Made by a program: the position numbers and the translations under genes. 51,475 nt of DNA. Origin: Sedimentisphaerales bacterium (GTDB lineage Bacteria > Planctomycetota > Phycisphaerae > Sedimentisphaerales > SM23-30). Every line of letters begins with the position of its first letter. The first letter of the stretch is position 1. Shown here in pieces: positions 7,922-16,715 of the stretch. The notes under the pieces were generated by a model. It saw only the letters and a program-made list of their open reading frames with translations. It was not told the origin of the DNA and searched no databases. The stretch covers positions 1-51,475 of the forward strand of contig JAFGSR010000227.1 in the NCBI GenBank assembly GCA_016934515.1, given 5' to 3'.

Positions 7922-10297
7922 ATGAGTCAGAACCCGGGACAGAAGACTGTTGTTGCCAAGAGGATTCAGGAAGGTTTGCGGGGCATGAAAATCGCTGTTT
8001 TGGTGTTTGGGGTGGGATTGATTTTTTTGCCGAGGATGCTGAGTGGGCAGGAAAGTGCTGCCGAGGGTGAGGCGGCAGCGACGGTGGAGAAGAAGGTTAG
8101 CGCGACTTTGTATTACCGAGAAGTGGAACCGAAGTTGTTGTTTCCGATATTGCAGCAGATTTTTCATGTGCAATTCGAAGGAGCGGATACGGTTACCGTG
8201 CCGATTACGCTGATAAGTCCGGGCGAGAAGGAGGTGGATCTGGCGGGGATGATTCAGTTGCTGAATGAGGCGCTGAAGGGTTCGGGAAAAATAGCAGAGC
8301 TGGACGGACAGATTGTGCGGATTGTTACGTTGAAGAAGTTTGAGGACCGCAAGATAGTGCTGAACTATGCCAATCCAAAGGATGTGGTGCCGATACTGAA
8401 GCAGTTGTTTACGGCGTCGGCAGATGCGTCACCGGAAGAGAAGGCGAAAAAGGCGAGTTACATAGAAGTGCATCCGTCGATGAACGGCGTTTTGGTGCGG
8501 GCCAGCGATGAGGTATATAACGAGATAGTCAAGTACATTAAAGATACGGAGTTGGATCCGGTGCCGGTTCTGGAGCCGATACCGGGTGAAGTGGTGGAGC
8601 CGGGTCCGGCGGAAGTTATTCCGGGTGAGCCGACGGTGGAGGAGAAGAAGCCACTGCTGCGGGAGTATATATCGCTGAATTATATTGATCCGATTGAATT
8701 TAAGGGTTTGCTGGAGCAGGATGAAACGATCAAGGGGAATTTTACGTCGGCGCCGGTGCGTAACAGTTTGCTGGTGTTCAGTTATGATGCGGAAGTGTTT
8801 AAAAAGATCAAGGAAGTGAAGGCGGCGTTTGATATAGATCGCTTGGAGATTCGCTATTTGCCGCTGGCGAATGCGGATCCGGTGAAAGTGGCGGCGTTGT
8901 TGGCGGCGATATATCCGGCGGAGGCCAAGCCGGAGGAGTTGGCGGTGCCCTCTCAACTTGAGCAGGTGCGGCGTACGGGTGATAATCTGTCGCGGTATGG
9001 ATATGACGAGGTTATAGTTTCTGATTTAGCAGATGCGTTGACGGGAGTTGGCGTGCCGGAGACAAAGACGGAGGAAATGCTGAGCGGGGCGATATCGGTT
9101 TTGACGTCGGGGGAATTTGTGATTGTGCCGGATCCGGAGAGGAATGGTCTGTTGATTCGGACATATTCGCGGAATTTTCCGAAGATAATTGAGCTGATTG
9201 CGGAGTTGGATCGTCCGCGAAAGCAGGTTTTTATCGAGGCGTTTATAACGGAGGTGTCGCTGGATGATCTGACGGAGTTAGGTGTGGATTTTTCGCACAC
9301 GCAAGTTCACGGTACGGGGACGAATACGCTGAGACAAGCGTTTCCGGGGACGACAACAAATCCGGTGGGCTTTGCAAATCCGACGGCATTGAGTTATCAG
9401 TTAATCAGCGATAACTTTACGGCATTTTTGCGGGCGTTGCAGTCGCTGGGTAAGGTGGATATTATATCGAGGCCGTCGGTTACGACCAAGGATAACAAGG
9501 AGGCGATTATTGAGGTAGGAAACAAGGTGCCGATAGTGGCTAATGTTAAGGTCAGCATTGAGGGATTATCCAGCAGTACCGTGAATTATATAGATGTGTT
9601 GCTCCAGTTGAAAGTGTTACCGCATATTCATCCGGACAATTATATATCGCTGGTGATATCACAGACGATGGACGACATCAGCGCTGAGACGGTGCAGATT
9701 TCGCGAGATTTTAATCCGCAGATATTGATTAAGCGGAAAGCGACGACGGAGTTGCGGGTTAAAGACGGGCAGACGGTGTGCATTGCGGGCTTTATCAGCG
9801 ATGAGATCCAGGAGAGAGAGAATCAGGTTCCGCTGTTGGGTAGTATTCCGTTGTTGGGAGAGTTGTTTAAATATTCGGAACGTCAGCGGGTGAAGTCGGA
9901 ATTGATAATTTTTATTACGCCGCACATAATTACTTCGCCGCAGGAGATGCTGCGGATGACCAATGTGCATCGTCGTCAGAGCAAGCTGGATACGCGTGAG
10001 GGTCGTGGCGAAGTGATAGAGCCTCAGCGAGGTTTGCGTTATCCGCCGTTGCGAGATCCGCTGCCGGAGATTCCGTTGCCGGATGATTCGGCGATTGAAC
10101 TTCCGGATGCGGGCGATCTGGTTCCGAAGGCGGAAGAGCCGGGAGCTGCTGTTCCGCCGGCTCCGGCGGCCCCGCCGGCCCCGGCGGCACCAGCACCGGC
10201 CCCTGCTGCCCCAGCACCGGCTCCTGTTGCTGCCCCTGCTGCTGCTCCTGCTGCGCCTGCTGCTGCTGCGGAAAAGCCAAAAGAGCCTGCGAAGTGA
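7922..10297 (+). CDS. Type II secretion/type IV pilus secretin (GspD/PilQ family)
   Basis: Secretin signature region (VGNKVPIVANVKVSIEGLSSSTVNYIDVLLQLKVLPHIHPDNYISLVISQTMDDIS...DGQTVCIAGFISDEIQERENQVPLLGSIPLLGELFKYSERQRVKSELIIFITPHII). ATG 7922 has SD AAGGAGAG. Confidence 0.95.
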   Translation: MSQNPGQKTVVAKRIQEGLRGMKIAVLVFGVGLIFLPRMLSGQESAAEGEAAATVEKKVSATLYYREVEPKLLFPILQQIFHVQFEGADTVTVPITLISPGEKEVDLAGMIQLLNEALKGSGKIAELDGQIVRIVTLKKFEDRKIVLNYANPKDVVPILKQLFTASADASPEEKAKKASYIEVHPSMNGVLVRASDEVYNEIVKYIKDTELDPVPVLEPIPGEVVEPGPAEVIPGEPTVEEKKPLLREYISLNYIDPIEFKGLLEQDETIKGNFTSAPVRNSLLVFSYDAEVFKKIKEVKAAFDIDRLEIRYLPLANADPVKVAALLAAIYPAEAKPEELAVPSQLEQVRRTGDNLSRYGYDEVIVSDLADALTGVGVPETKTEEMLSGAISVLTSGEFVIVPDPERNGLLIRTYSRNFPKIIELIAELDRPRKQVFIEAFITEVSLDDLTELGVDFSHTQVHGTGTNTLRQAFPGTTTNPVGFANPTALSYQLISDNFTAFLRALQSLGKVDIISRPSVTTKDNKEAIIEVGNKVPIVANVKVSIEGLSSSTVNYIDVLLQLKVLPHIHPDNYISLVISQTMDDISAETVQISRDFNPQILIKRKATTELRVKDGQTVCIAGFISDEIQERENQVPLLGSIPLLGELFKYSERQRVKSELIIFITPHIITSPQEMLRMTNVHRRQSKLDTREGRGEVIEPQRGLRYPPLRDPLPEIPLPDDSAIELPDAGDLVPKAEEPGAAVPPAPAAPPAPAAPAPAPAAPAPAPVAAPAAAPAAPAAAAEKPKEPAK
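10145..10285 (+). repeat. Low-complexity Pro/Ala-coding tract at the secretin C-terminus
   Basis: PPAPAAPPAPAAPAPAPAAPAPAPVAAPAAAPAAPAAAAEKP encoded by CCGGC/CTGCTG-type microrepeats. Confidence 0.8.
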
Positions 10298-10351
10298 TTT
10301 TGCATTAAAAAAGTCAGTTATTTTAGTAATAGGCTGTCAATAGTTTTCCCC

Positions 10352-10382
10352 AAAAGGCGGTTTTGTCAAGGCCGCCTTTTTT
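10352..10382 (+). terminator. Rho-independent terminator after the secretin gene
   Basis: AAAAGGCGG-ttttgtcaagg-CCGCCTTTTTT: 9-bp stem and U tract. Confidence 0.8.
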
Positions 10383-10440
10383 ATATGTAGATTTTGAAGT
10401 GAGCGGTGGATTGAGGTGAACAGTTGTCGGGCGGAAGAGC

Positions 10441-13400
10441 TTAGCGTTTTTTGGGTTGGGGGCGGGGACGTTTTTTTGGTTGTTCGTTGGTGAGTTGTTG
10501 TAGGGCTTTTTCGAGAGAGGGAAAGGCGACGGGTTCGACGATGGGGTTGTCGAAGGTTCCGGTGACCTGTACCTGGGCGATGCCGGGTTTGATAGCTCTG
10601 AGGAAGCTGGAGATGACGGGGATTTCGGGGAGTTTGTGGGGGCTGTCGGCGACGAAGTAGAGTTCGAGGGTGTTGTTGGGATCGGTCATGATGCCGGCGC
10701 CGGTAAGGGTGAGAGCGCTACCGCGGAGGATGACGGGGTCGAAGATGGTTTTTTCGCCGACGATGTCACCGGTGAGGGAGGCTTCGTTGAAGGCGCCCTC
10801 GCGGGGCAGGGAGAGGTTGAGTACGTGGAGCAGTGAAGCGGTGAAGGGCAGTTCCCCTAAGACGGCATCGCTGACGTTGAAGGCGAAGGAGCCGTGTCTG
10901 GAGGAAGGAGGTCCCTGGCAGGAAGTGTCGAGGAAGCCACTGAGCTTTCCGCTGAGTTTTTTGTGTTTTTTTTCGGGTGGTTTTTCGGCGTTGAGCAGGA
11001 GGGGTAGATCGAGTTGATGGAACTGGAGGTCGAGTTCGTAAGCGGCGGGGGAGGACTGGAGGTTGAAATTGATTTCGCCGGCAAGTCGGCCGTCGCAGAA
11101 TTGGCTGGAGATGTCGGTGGCGTCGAGAGTTTTTTTATCGGAGTTGTAGATGACCTGGGCGGAGAGGTTTTTGAGGGGGATTTTTTTGGCGGTCATGGAG
11201 GTGGCGGCTAAACGTCCGGAGAGGTTGAAAAGTTTGGATTGTGATTGGTAGTGGGCTTCGCCGACGAGGGAAGCGTTGATTTTTTCGCAGAGCATGGGCC
11301 ATTTTATGGAGGAGTTGAGCAGGGCGGCGGTGCCCTGGAAATGCCAGGTGTCGGAATGGTCGGGGTTGGAGCGGCAGGTTATGCGGAAAAGGTTCTGTTG
11401 GTCGAAGGCAGAGTTGTTGACCGAGGGCGAGTGGGGAGGAGTGATGAGAATGGTGTCGGAAGATGATTCGGGAGTTTGGGAAGAGGCGCCAAAGAAGGAG
11501 ATTTTTCCGGTGGGACTGAGCTGAGACCAGAGGCGATGGAAATCGGCGGGGAGAGCTTTGGGTAGTTTTTCGGTGAGGGTGAGGTATTCGATGAGCATTT
11601 CGAGTTCGTAATATTTTTTTTGGTTGCGACGATCGAGAAAGCCGCGGAGGAAGATTGAGCTGTTGGAGTCGTGGTTGGTAAGATTCTCGATTTTAATGAA
11701 GTTGGGTTCCATGAGGACGCGGCCGGTTACGTTGGTGAAGGGGAAATCGAAGGCGGCGGGGGTGATTTTGAGGTTGAGTGGGGAGATGTCGGCGAGATAA
11801 TGGCTTTTGGATGAGGCGGAGGTTGAGGTGGAGGGGGAGGTGGAAGGGGAGGTTGAAGGGGAGGGGGTGGTTTTGTTGAGGTTGAGGTCGAGGTTGATGT
11901 TGCCCTGGGGGTTAAGGTCTTTGAAGGGAGAGAAATTTTTTCCCAGAGCCAGTTTTAGTTCTTCGGACAGTTCGAGAGGATTGGCGGCGATGTTAAGTTG
12001 GTAGTTTTGGTCGTTTTTGATTTTTCCGGTGATGCTGATGCGGCTTTGTTGATTTTGAGCGGTGAGATTGCGGAGTTGCAGGTCTTGGCGGGTTAGTTCG
12101 AAATTGCTTTGAAGTTGGTTTAATTGGTAGGGGAATAAATCGTAATTTAAACGGCCGTTGGCCAAGCGGCCCTGGATGGTGTAGGCGAGGTTGGGCAGGG
12201 GGTTGGCGTTTTGGCTGTTTGGATCGGGAGTGGTGAGGTTGATGCTGAAAGGTGAGTCAGCGGTGGTGGCAGTTTCGGTGGCGGTTTCGGCGGGAGTTTG
12301 GGTGGTGATTTTTCCGGAGCCGCTGAGCAGGGCGGTGAGGTTAAGTTGTTGATATGAGGAGCGAGTGTTGGGGGAGAGATACTGAGCGAAAGAGGGGTCG
12401 AGATTGAGATTTTCGAATTGCAAATCGCAATCGAGGAAGGGTGCTTTGGTGTTGAGGTTGGCGGCGGTGGCCTGGATTTTTACGGAGCCGTTGAGGGCGT
12501 CGGCGTGGTCGAGGTTAAGTGAGAATTGATTATTGGCGTAATTTATTTTTCCGTGGATGTTTTTGAGGGGCACAGGGAAGTTGCGGTAGGTGAATTGGGT
12601 GTCGGTGACAATGATATCGAGATTTTCGAAGAGGTTATTGGGCCCCTGGCGTTGTAGTTGGTAGTGGGCTTGGGCGTTGCCGCGGGGCTGGAAGAGATTC
12701 CATAGATTTTGCTGCCAGGGTTGTAGAGTGTGGTAGAGGGTCTGGTCGAGGGGGGTGTTTTGGCTATTGATGTCGAGGACGAGCAGGTTGTGTATTTGTC
12801 CGAGCTGTTGGGTGCCTTGGATGGTGACCTGGTGTTGGTTGTGTGAGGTAAGCAGGGGGCCGATTAGAATTTGTTCGGGCTGAATGAGAAGGCGGCCGCT
12901 GACGTGCTTTAAAGGGTAAGGAAAGCGATAATAGGAGGCGTTGACATCAAGAAGGTTAAGTTGAGCGGAGAAATCCAGCGAGTTTTTTGGTAAGGGCTTA
13001 TCGTCAGTGTTGGGGGTGAAATAATCGAGAGGATTATCAGCAGGATTAGTGGTTGGTTTTCTAAGGAGATGGATGAGCAGGTCCATGCTTCCGGTGGGGA
13101 TGAATTTGGCGATGCCGAGGCAGATTTTTGGATTGAAAAGTGTCAAGGCCGGGCCGAGCGGGGGCGGCAGGGTGAAATCGGAATTGATTAGTGAGTTTGG
13201 GTCGGAGTTGAGAAGGTGTTGGGGGAAGTTATCCCACTGGTTAGCGGGGATGAAGATGTTGTTGGCGGTGATATTTAGGTCGAAGGGGGAATCGGGTGAG
13301 TAGCCTTGGATGTTGCCTTTGACGTCGAGCTGGCAGAATTTGTTGAAAAGTCCGTTGAGTTTTTCAATGTTGATTTGTTGTGGAGTGCAGAGGATTTCGG

Positions 13401-14358
13401 CGTGGACGTTTTCGAGGGGGATTTTGACGTCCGGGCCGGGTAGGAGCAGACGTCCGTCGCGGAGGCTGAGGTGTAGGGTGTGGCCGGTGTCGGGATGATA
13501 ATAGCTTTGGGTGATGAGTTGTCCGCTGGGGCTGGATTCGGAGATGTCGTAATCTTTTTGCCAGCGGGAGACCAGGCCTTTGAGGCGAGAGAAATCGACC
13601 TGTTCGAGCCGGAAGATACCTGAAGTTATTAAGGTGCGGGATTTGGTATTGTAGATGCCGGTGACGGTGGATTTTTTCAGGGCACCCTGTTGACCGGTGG
13701 TGAGTTTGAAGCGGAGGTTGCGTTTGTCGTTGGGGTCGGGGTAGATGATGCCGTCGAGTTCCTGTTGGGTAGAATTGGTGAAATGGCGGTTGATGATGTC
13801 GTTGTAGAAGATGATTCCGTGTCGGAGGTTGATGGTGGGGGGGAGTTTTCTTTTGGTAGCTGGTCGGGAGATGTCGAGCAGCATCTGGATGTTGTTGATT
13901 TTGTGGTCGTGATCGTCCCAGATGTACAGTTCGGGAGACTGGGCGATGATTTGTTTAATTTGCAGTTGCCGGGTGAGCAGACTGAGAGGGTCGTGTTTGA
14001 TGATGACGTCTTCGGCGGAGAGAATGAGGTCCTGTTGGTTTTGAAGATTATTTTTAAGATTATCATAGTGGTTATTTATGATGTTGGCAGGGAGGTAGAT
14101 GCGCATTTTTTTTATGCGGATTTCGCGGAGCAATTCGAGCCAGGCTTGGTCGATTTCGACGCGACAGCCGGTGAGGTGTTCGAGAGATTTGATGGTTTGC
14201 AGTCGGATGCGTTCCTGGCTGGAGGCGTAATGCCAGATGAGAGTGACGGCGATGAGCAGCAGGAGCAGGATGGAGGCGGCGATTTTCCGGCGGCGCCAGT
14301 GGTGAGGTGAAAAGCGCCAGGGTCTTCTGGTTTTGAAATGGTTTAGCCGGGACGACAT
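10441..14358 (-). CDS. Large AsmA-like/DUF3971-type membrane-anchored protein
   Basis: 1305 aa; N-terminal TM (IAASILLLLLIAVTLIWHYA); long beta-rich repetitive body; C-terminal AsmA-like region (LSGKLSGFLDTSCQGPPSSRHGSFAFNVSDAVLGELPF...LRGSALTLTGAGIMTDPNNTLELYFV). Confidence 0.65.
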   Translation of the reverse strand: MSSRLNHFKTRRPWRFSPHHWRRRKIAASILLLLLIAVTLIWHYASSQERIRLQTIKSLEHLTGCRVEIDQAWLELLREIRIKKMRIYLPANIINNHYDNLKNNLQNQQDLILSAEDVIIKHDPLSLLTRQLQIKQIIAQSPELYIWDDHDHKINNIQMLLDISRPATKRKLPPTINLRHGIIFYNDIINRHFTNSTQQELDGIIYPDPNDKRNLRFKLTTGQQGALKKSTVTGIYNTKSRTLITSGIFRLEQVDFSRLKGLVSRWQKDYDISESSPSGQLITQSYYHPDTGHTLHLSLRDGRLLLPGPDVKIPLENVHAEILCTPQQINIEKLNGLFNKFCQLDVKGNIQGYSPDSPFDLNITANNIFIPANQWDNFPQHLLNSDPNSLINSDFTLPPPLGPALTLFNPKICLGIAKFIPTGSMDLLIHLLRKPTTNPADNPLDYFTPNTDDKPLPKNSLDFSAQLNLLDVNASYYRFPYPLKHVSGRLLIQPEQILIGPLLTSHNQHQVTIQGTQQLGQIHNLLVLDINSQNTPLDQTLYHTLQPWQQNLWNLFQPRGNAQAHYQLQRQGPNNLFENLDIIVTDTQFTYRNFPVPLKNIHGKINYANNQFSLNLDHADALNGSVKIQATAANLNTKAPFLDCDLQFENLNLDPSFAQYLSPNTRSSYQQLNLTALLSGSGKITTQTPAETATETATTADSPFSINLTTPDPNSQNANPLPNLAYTIQGRLANGRLNYDLFPYQLNQLQSNFELTRQDLQLRNLTAQNQQSRISITGKIKNDQNYQLNIAANPLELSEELKLALGKNFSPFKDLNPQGNINLDLNLNKTTPSPSTSPSTSPSTSTSASSKSHYLADISPLNLKITPAAFDFPFTNVTGRVLMEPNFIKIENLTNHDSNSSIFLRGFLDRRNQKKYYELEMLIEYLTLTEKLPKALPADFHRLWSQLSPTGKISFFGASSQTPESSSDTILITPPHSPSVNNSAFDQQNLFRITCRSNPDHSDTWHFQGTAALLNSSIKWPMLCEKINASLVGEAHYQSQSKLFNLSGRLAATSMTAKKIPLKNLSAQVIYNSDKKTLDATDISSQFCDGRLAGEINFNLQSSPAAYELDLQFHQLDLPLLLNAEKPPEKKHKKLSGKLSGFLDTSCQGPPSSRHGSFAFNVSDAVLGELPFTASLLHVLNLSLPREGAFNEASLTGDIVGEKTIFDPVILRGSALTLTGAGIMTDPNNTLELYFVADSPHKLPEIPVISSFLRAIKPGIAQVQVTGTFDNPIVEPVAFPSLEKALQQLTNEQPKKRPRPQPKKR
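11814..11870. repeat. GGWGGAGG-type microsatellite inside the AsmA-like CDS
   Basis: gaggcggaggttgaggtggagggggaggtggaaggggaggttgaaggggaggggg; encodes TPSPSTSPSTSPSTSTSAS on the minus strand. Confidence 0.75.
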
Positions 14359-14437
14359 TATTTTTATGTTTTTTACTGTTTTATAACTTTTGAGATTTTT
14401 CTCGGTTCAATGTGGTCAAGAAGAATAAGGTGTTAAA

Positions 14438-14502
14438 AAATTCGAAATTCTAAGCACTAAATCCGAAACAAATTCAAATTTTCAAAAGCAATAAATTCGA
14501 AA
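14438..14502. repeat. Intergenic repeat family C (TTCGAAATTCTAAGCACTAAATCCGAAACAAATTCAAATTTTCAAAAGCAATAAATTCGAAAC)
   Basis: AT-rich spacer phrase with internal TTCGAAA direct repeats; resembles 465-487 on the opposite strand. Confidence 0.5.
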
Positions 14503-14503
14503 C

Positions 14504-15166
14504 TTAACCATCGCAATACTTAGGGGATTGGTTGCAGGAGCAATGGTTATTGTTTAAGAAATCGGTAAGTTCTTTGGTGGTGTATACTATTTTGTAGGGA
14601 TTTGCGGTGCTGAGTTTTTCGACGGAGTGCCAACCCCAGGAAACGGCGATGGTGCGGGCGCCGGCTTTTTGTCCTTCTATCATGTCGCCGAGTGTGTCGC
14701 CGATATAATAGTATTCAGCGTTGGGGAACCGGCGGATTTGGCTCTGGATTTTTTTAACTTTGCTGGTTTCTTTATCGGCACCGAGGATTTCGGTTATTGA
14801 GGTGATGTGATTGTCGGCGAAGAAGTTTTCGACGACGGGGGTGGAATTTGAGGTGATGATTATGAGGGTGTGGTTTTGTGTGAGTATGTTGAGCATGTCA
14901 GTGATGCCGTCGAAGAAGCGCATTTTTGGGCCGGTCTGGTCGATGCCGAGTTCGAGGTTTTTGTAGATGTCGGAGATGATTTCTAGTGGGATGCCGGAAT
15001 TGGCGATTTCTTCGTAGAAGTTTCCGTTGAGCAGGTCGAGGAAGCGGTCGTTATCGGAAAATTGTTGATGTCCAGATTTTTTACAGACGGCGGTAAAGTT
15101 GGAGCGGAAGATTTCCAGTGAATCAACGATTACTCCATCAAAATCGAACATGATGATTTTTTGCAT
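14504..15166 (-). CDS. HAD-family hydrolase (phosphoglycolate phosphatase-like)
   Basis: DFDGVIVDS motif I, IITSNSTP motif II, YYIGDTLGDMIEGQKAGARTIAVSWGWHS motif IV. Confidence 0.88.
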   Translation of the reverse strand: MQKIIMFDFDGVIVDSLEIFRSNFTAVCKKSGHQQFSDNDRFLDLLNGNFYEEIANSGIPLEIISDIYKNLELGIDQTGPKMRFFDGITDMLNILTQNHTLIIITSNSTPVVENFFADNHITSITEILGADKETSKVKKIQSQIRRFPNAEYYYIGDTLGDMIEGQKAGARTIAVSWGWHSVEKLSTANPYKIVYTTKELTDFLNNNHCSCNQSPKYCDG

Positions 15167-15219
15167 GTTTACCTCTTAGGGGGAAGGTTATGGTTTTTTC
15201 GAAAGCGTTAACAGTTTAG

Positions 15220-15310
15220 ATTGACGAATATATTAATGACGAATTACGAAACCAGAATGACGAAACAATGACGAATAACGAAGTCCGAATGCCGAGACGG
15301 TGCGAAGCGG
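15220..15310. repeat. Intergenic repeat family B (TGACGAAT/ACGAA words)
   Basis: ATTGACGAATATATTAATGACGAATTACGAAACCAGAATGACGAAACAATGACGAATAACGAAGTCCGAATG, matching words at 5843-5929. Confidence 0.65.
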
Positions 15311-15407
15311 AGAACATGTTGGACGGTTTTTTGCAAAGCTTAGCGGAATTATCCGAGCCATGCTGCAATAATGTGAACAGTTACATGTTGTTTTCATCAT
15401 TAAATGG

Positions 15408-16496
15408 TCAATTTGAACGTTTAAGAAAGATATTTACCTGCTCGAGCAGGGTGTCGACGGCTTGGTCGGCGGGTACGGAGGCGACTTTTTGGCCTTTACG
15501 ATAGATGACGGCGAAGTTTTTGCCGCCGCAGAGAGCGACGTCGGCGCCGTCAGCTTCCCCGGGTCCGTTGACTACGCATCCCATGACGGCGACGGTGAGG
15601 TGTTGTTTGATGGGTGTCAGGGCGAGTTTGACTTTTTCGACCATTTCGATGAGGTTGATTTCGGTGCGGCCGCAGGTGGGGCAGGCGATGAGTTCGGGGG
15701 CGTTTTTCTGGCGGAGGCGTAAACTGGAGAGGATTTCCCAGGCGACGTCCACTTCGGTGAGGGGATCGCCGGCGAGCGAGACGCGAATGGTGTCGCCGAT
15801 GCCTTCGGCGAGCAGAGTGCCCAGGGCGGCGGCGGAGCGTACCGAGCCGGTCTGGATGTCGCCGGCATGAGTGACGCCGAGGTGAAGTGGGTAATCGAAA
15901 TTTTGGGTGATGGCTCGATTGACGGCGATGCAGCGGGCGGCGTTGTGGCATTTGGCGGAGAGCACGAGGTTTTCGAAATTGTTATCTTGGAAGATTCTGA
16001 CGTATTCGGTGAGTTTTTCGATCATCAGGTCGATGATGTTAAGCTGTTGTTCGTGTTGGCGGCGATGTGAGTCTTTTCTTTCGACGATGCTGCCTTCGTT
16101 GACGCCGACGCGGATGGCGGTGTGGTTAGCTTTGCAGGCGGCGATGACCTGTTCGACCTGTTGTCGGTCGTTGATATTGCCGGGGTTGAGGCGGATTTTG
16201 GGGATGCCGGCGTTGATGGAGTCGAGGGCGCGTTGGTAATGGAAATGGACATCGGCGACGAGGGGGACGGGGCTTTGGCGGATGATTTCGGGAAGGGCGT
16301 CGGTGTCGGCTTTGGTAGGGACGGCCAGACGGACGACTTCGCAGCCTTTCTGGGCCAGGGCGTTGATCTGGGCGAGGCAGAGGTCGATGTCGCGGGTGTG
16401 GACGTTGGTCATGCTCTGGACGACGACGGGCGAGCAGTCGCCAATTACGAGGTTGCCCAGGGTGATTTTTTTTGTTCGTCGTCGGTTTGTAAGCAT
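15408..16496 (-). CDS. ispG: 4-hydroxy-3-methylbut-2-en-1-yl diphosphate synthase (flavodoxin)
   Basis: GcpE/IspG signatures: VVVQSMTNVHTRD, VPLVADVHFHYQRAL, KIRLNPGNI, HLGVTHAGD, ACPTCGR, VAVMGCVVNGPGEA. Start taken at the internal Met (MLTNRRRTKKI); the ORF extends to 16592. Confidence 0.96.
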   Translation of the reverse strand: MLTNRRRTKKITLGNLVIGDCSPVVVQSMTNVHTRDIDLCLAQINALAQKGCEVVRLAVPTKADTDALPEIIRQSPVPLVADVHFHYQRALDSINAGIPKIRLNPGNINDRQQVEQVIAACKANHTAIRVGVNEGSIVERKDSHRRQHEQQLNIIDLMIEKLTEYVRIFQDNNFENLVLSAKCHNAARCIAVNRAITQNFDYPLHLGVTHAGDIQTGSVRSAAALGTLLAEGIGDTIRVSLAGDPLTEVDVAWEILSSLRLRQKNAPELIACPTCGRTEINLIEMVEKVKLALTPIKQHLTVAVMGCVVNGPGEADGADVALCGGKNFAVIYRKGQKVASVPADQAVDTLLEQVNIFLKRSN

Positions 16497-16715
16497 TATC
16501 TTTATTAAATAGTCTTGGTTTGTACAGTGAAACCAAGGAAAATCGCGGTTAATAGATAATTCTATAGTTTCGAAGCATAGATTTTTTAGCATAAGTGCTT
16601 ATGGCAGCGTAGTCAAGGGGCAGATTTTTCCCTTGCCGAAGTGGGTGGGTAGATTTATCCTACGGCCAGGTTGGTAGGGGAAGATAAAAGCGTGGGTATG
16701 ATGGAGTGAAAAAGG

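Noticed and set aside
13690-14310. 206-aa plus-strand ORF (Val/Asp/Gly-rich)
   Set aside because: Antisense frame of the AsmA-like gene; biased composition reflects GC skew.
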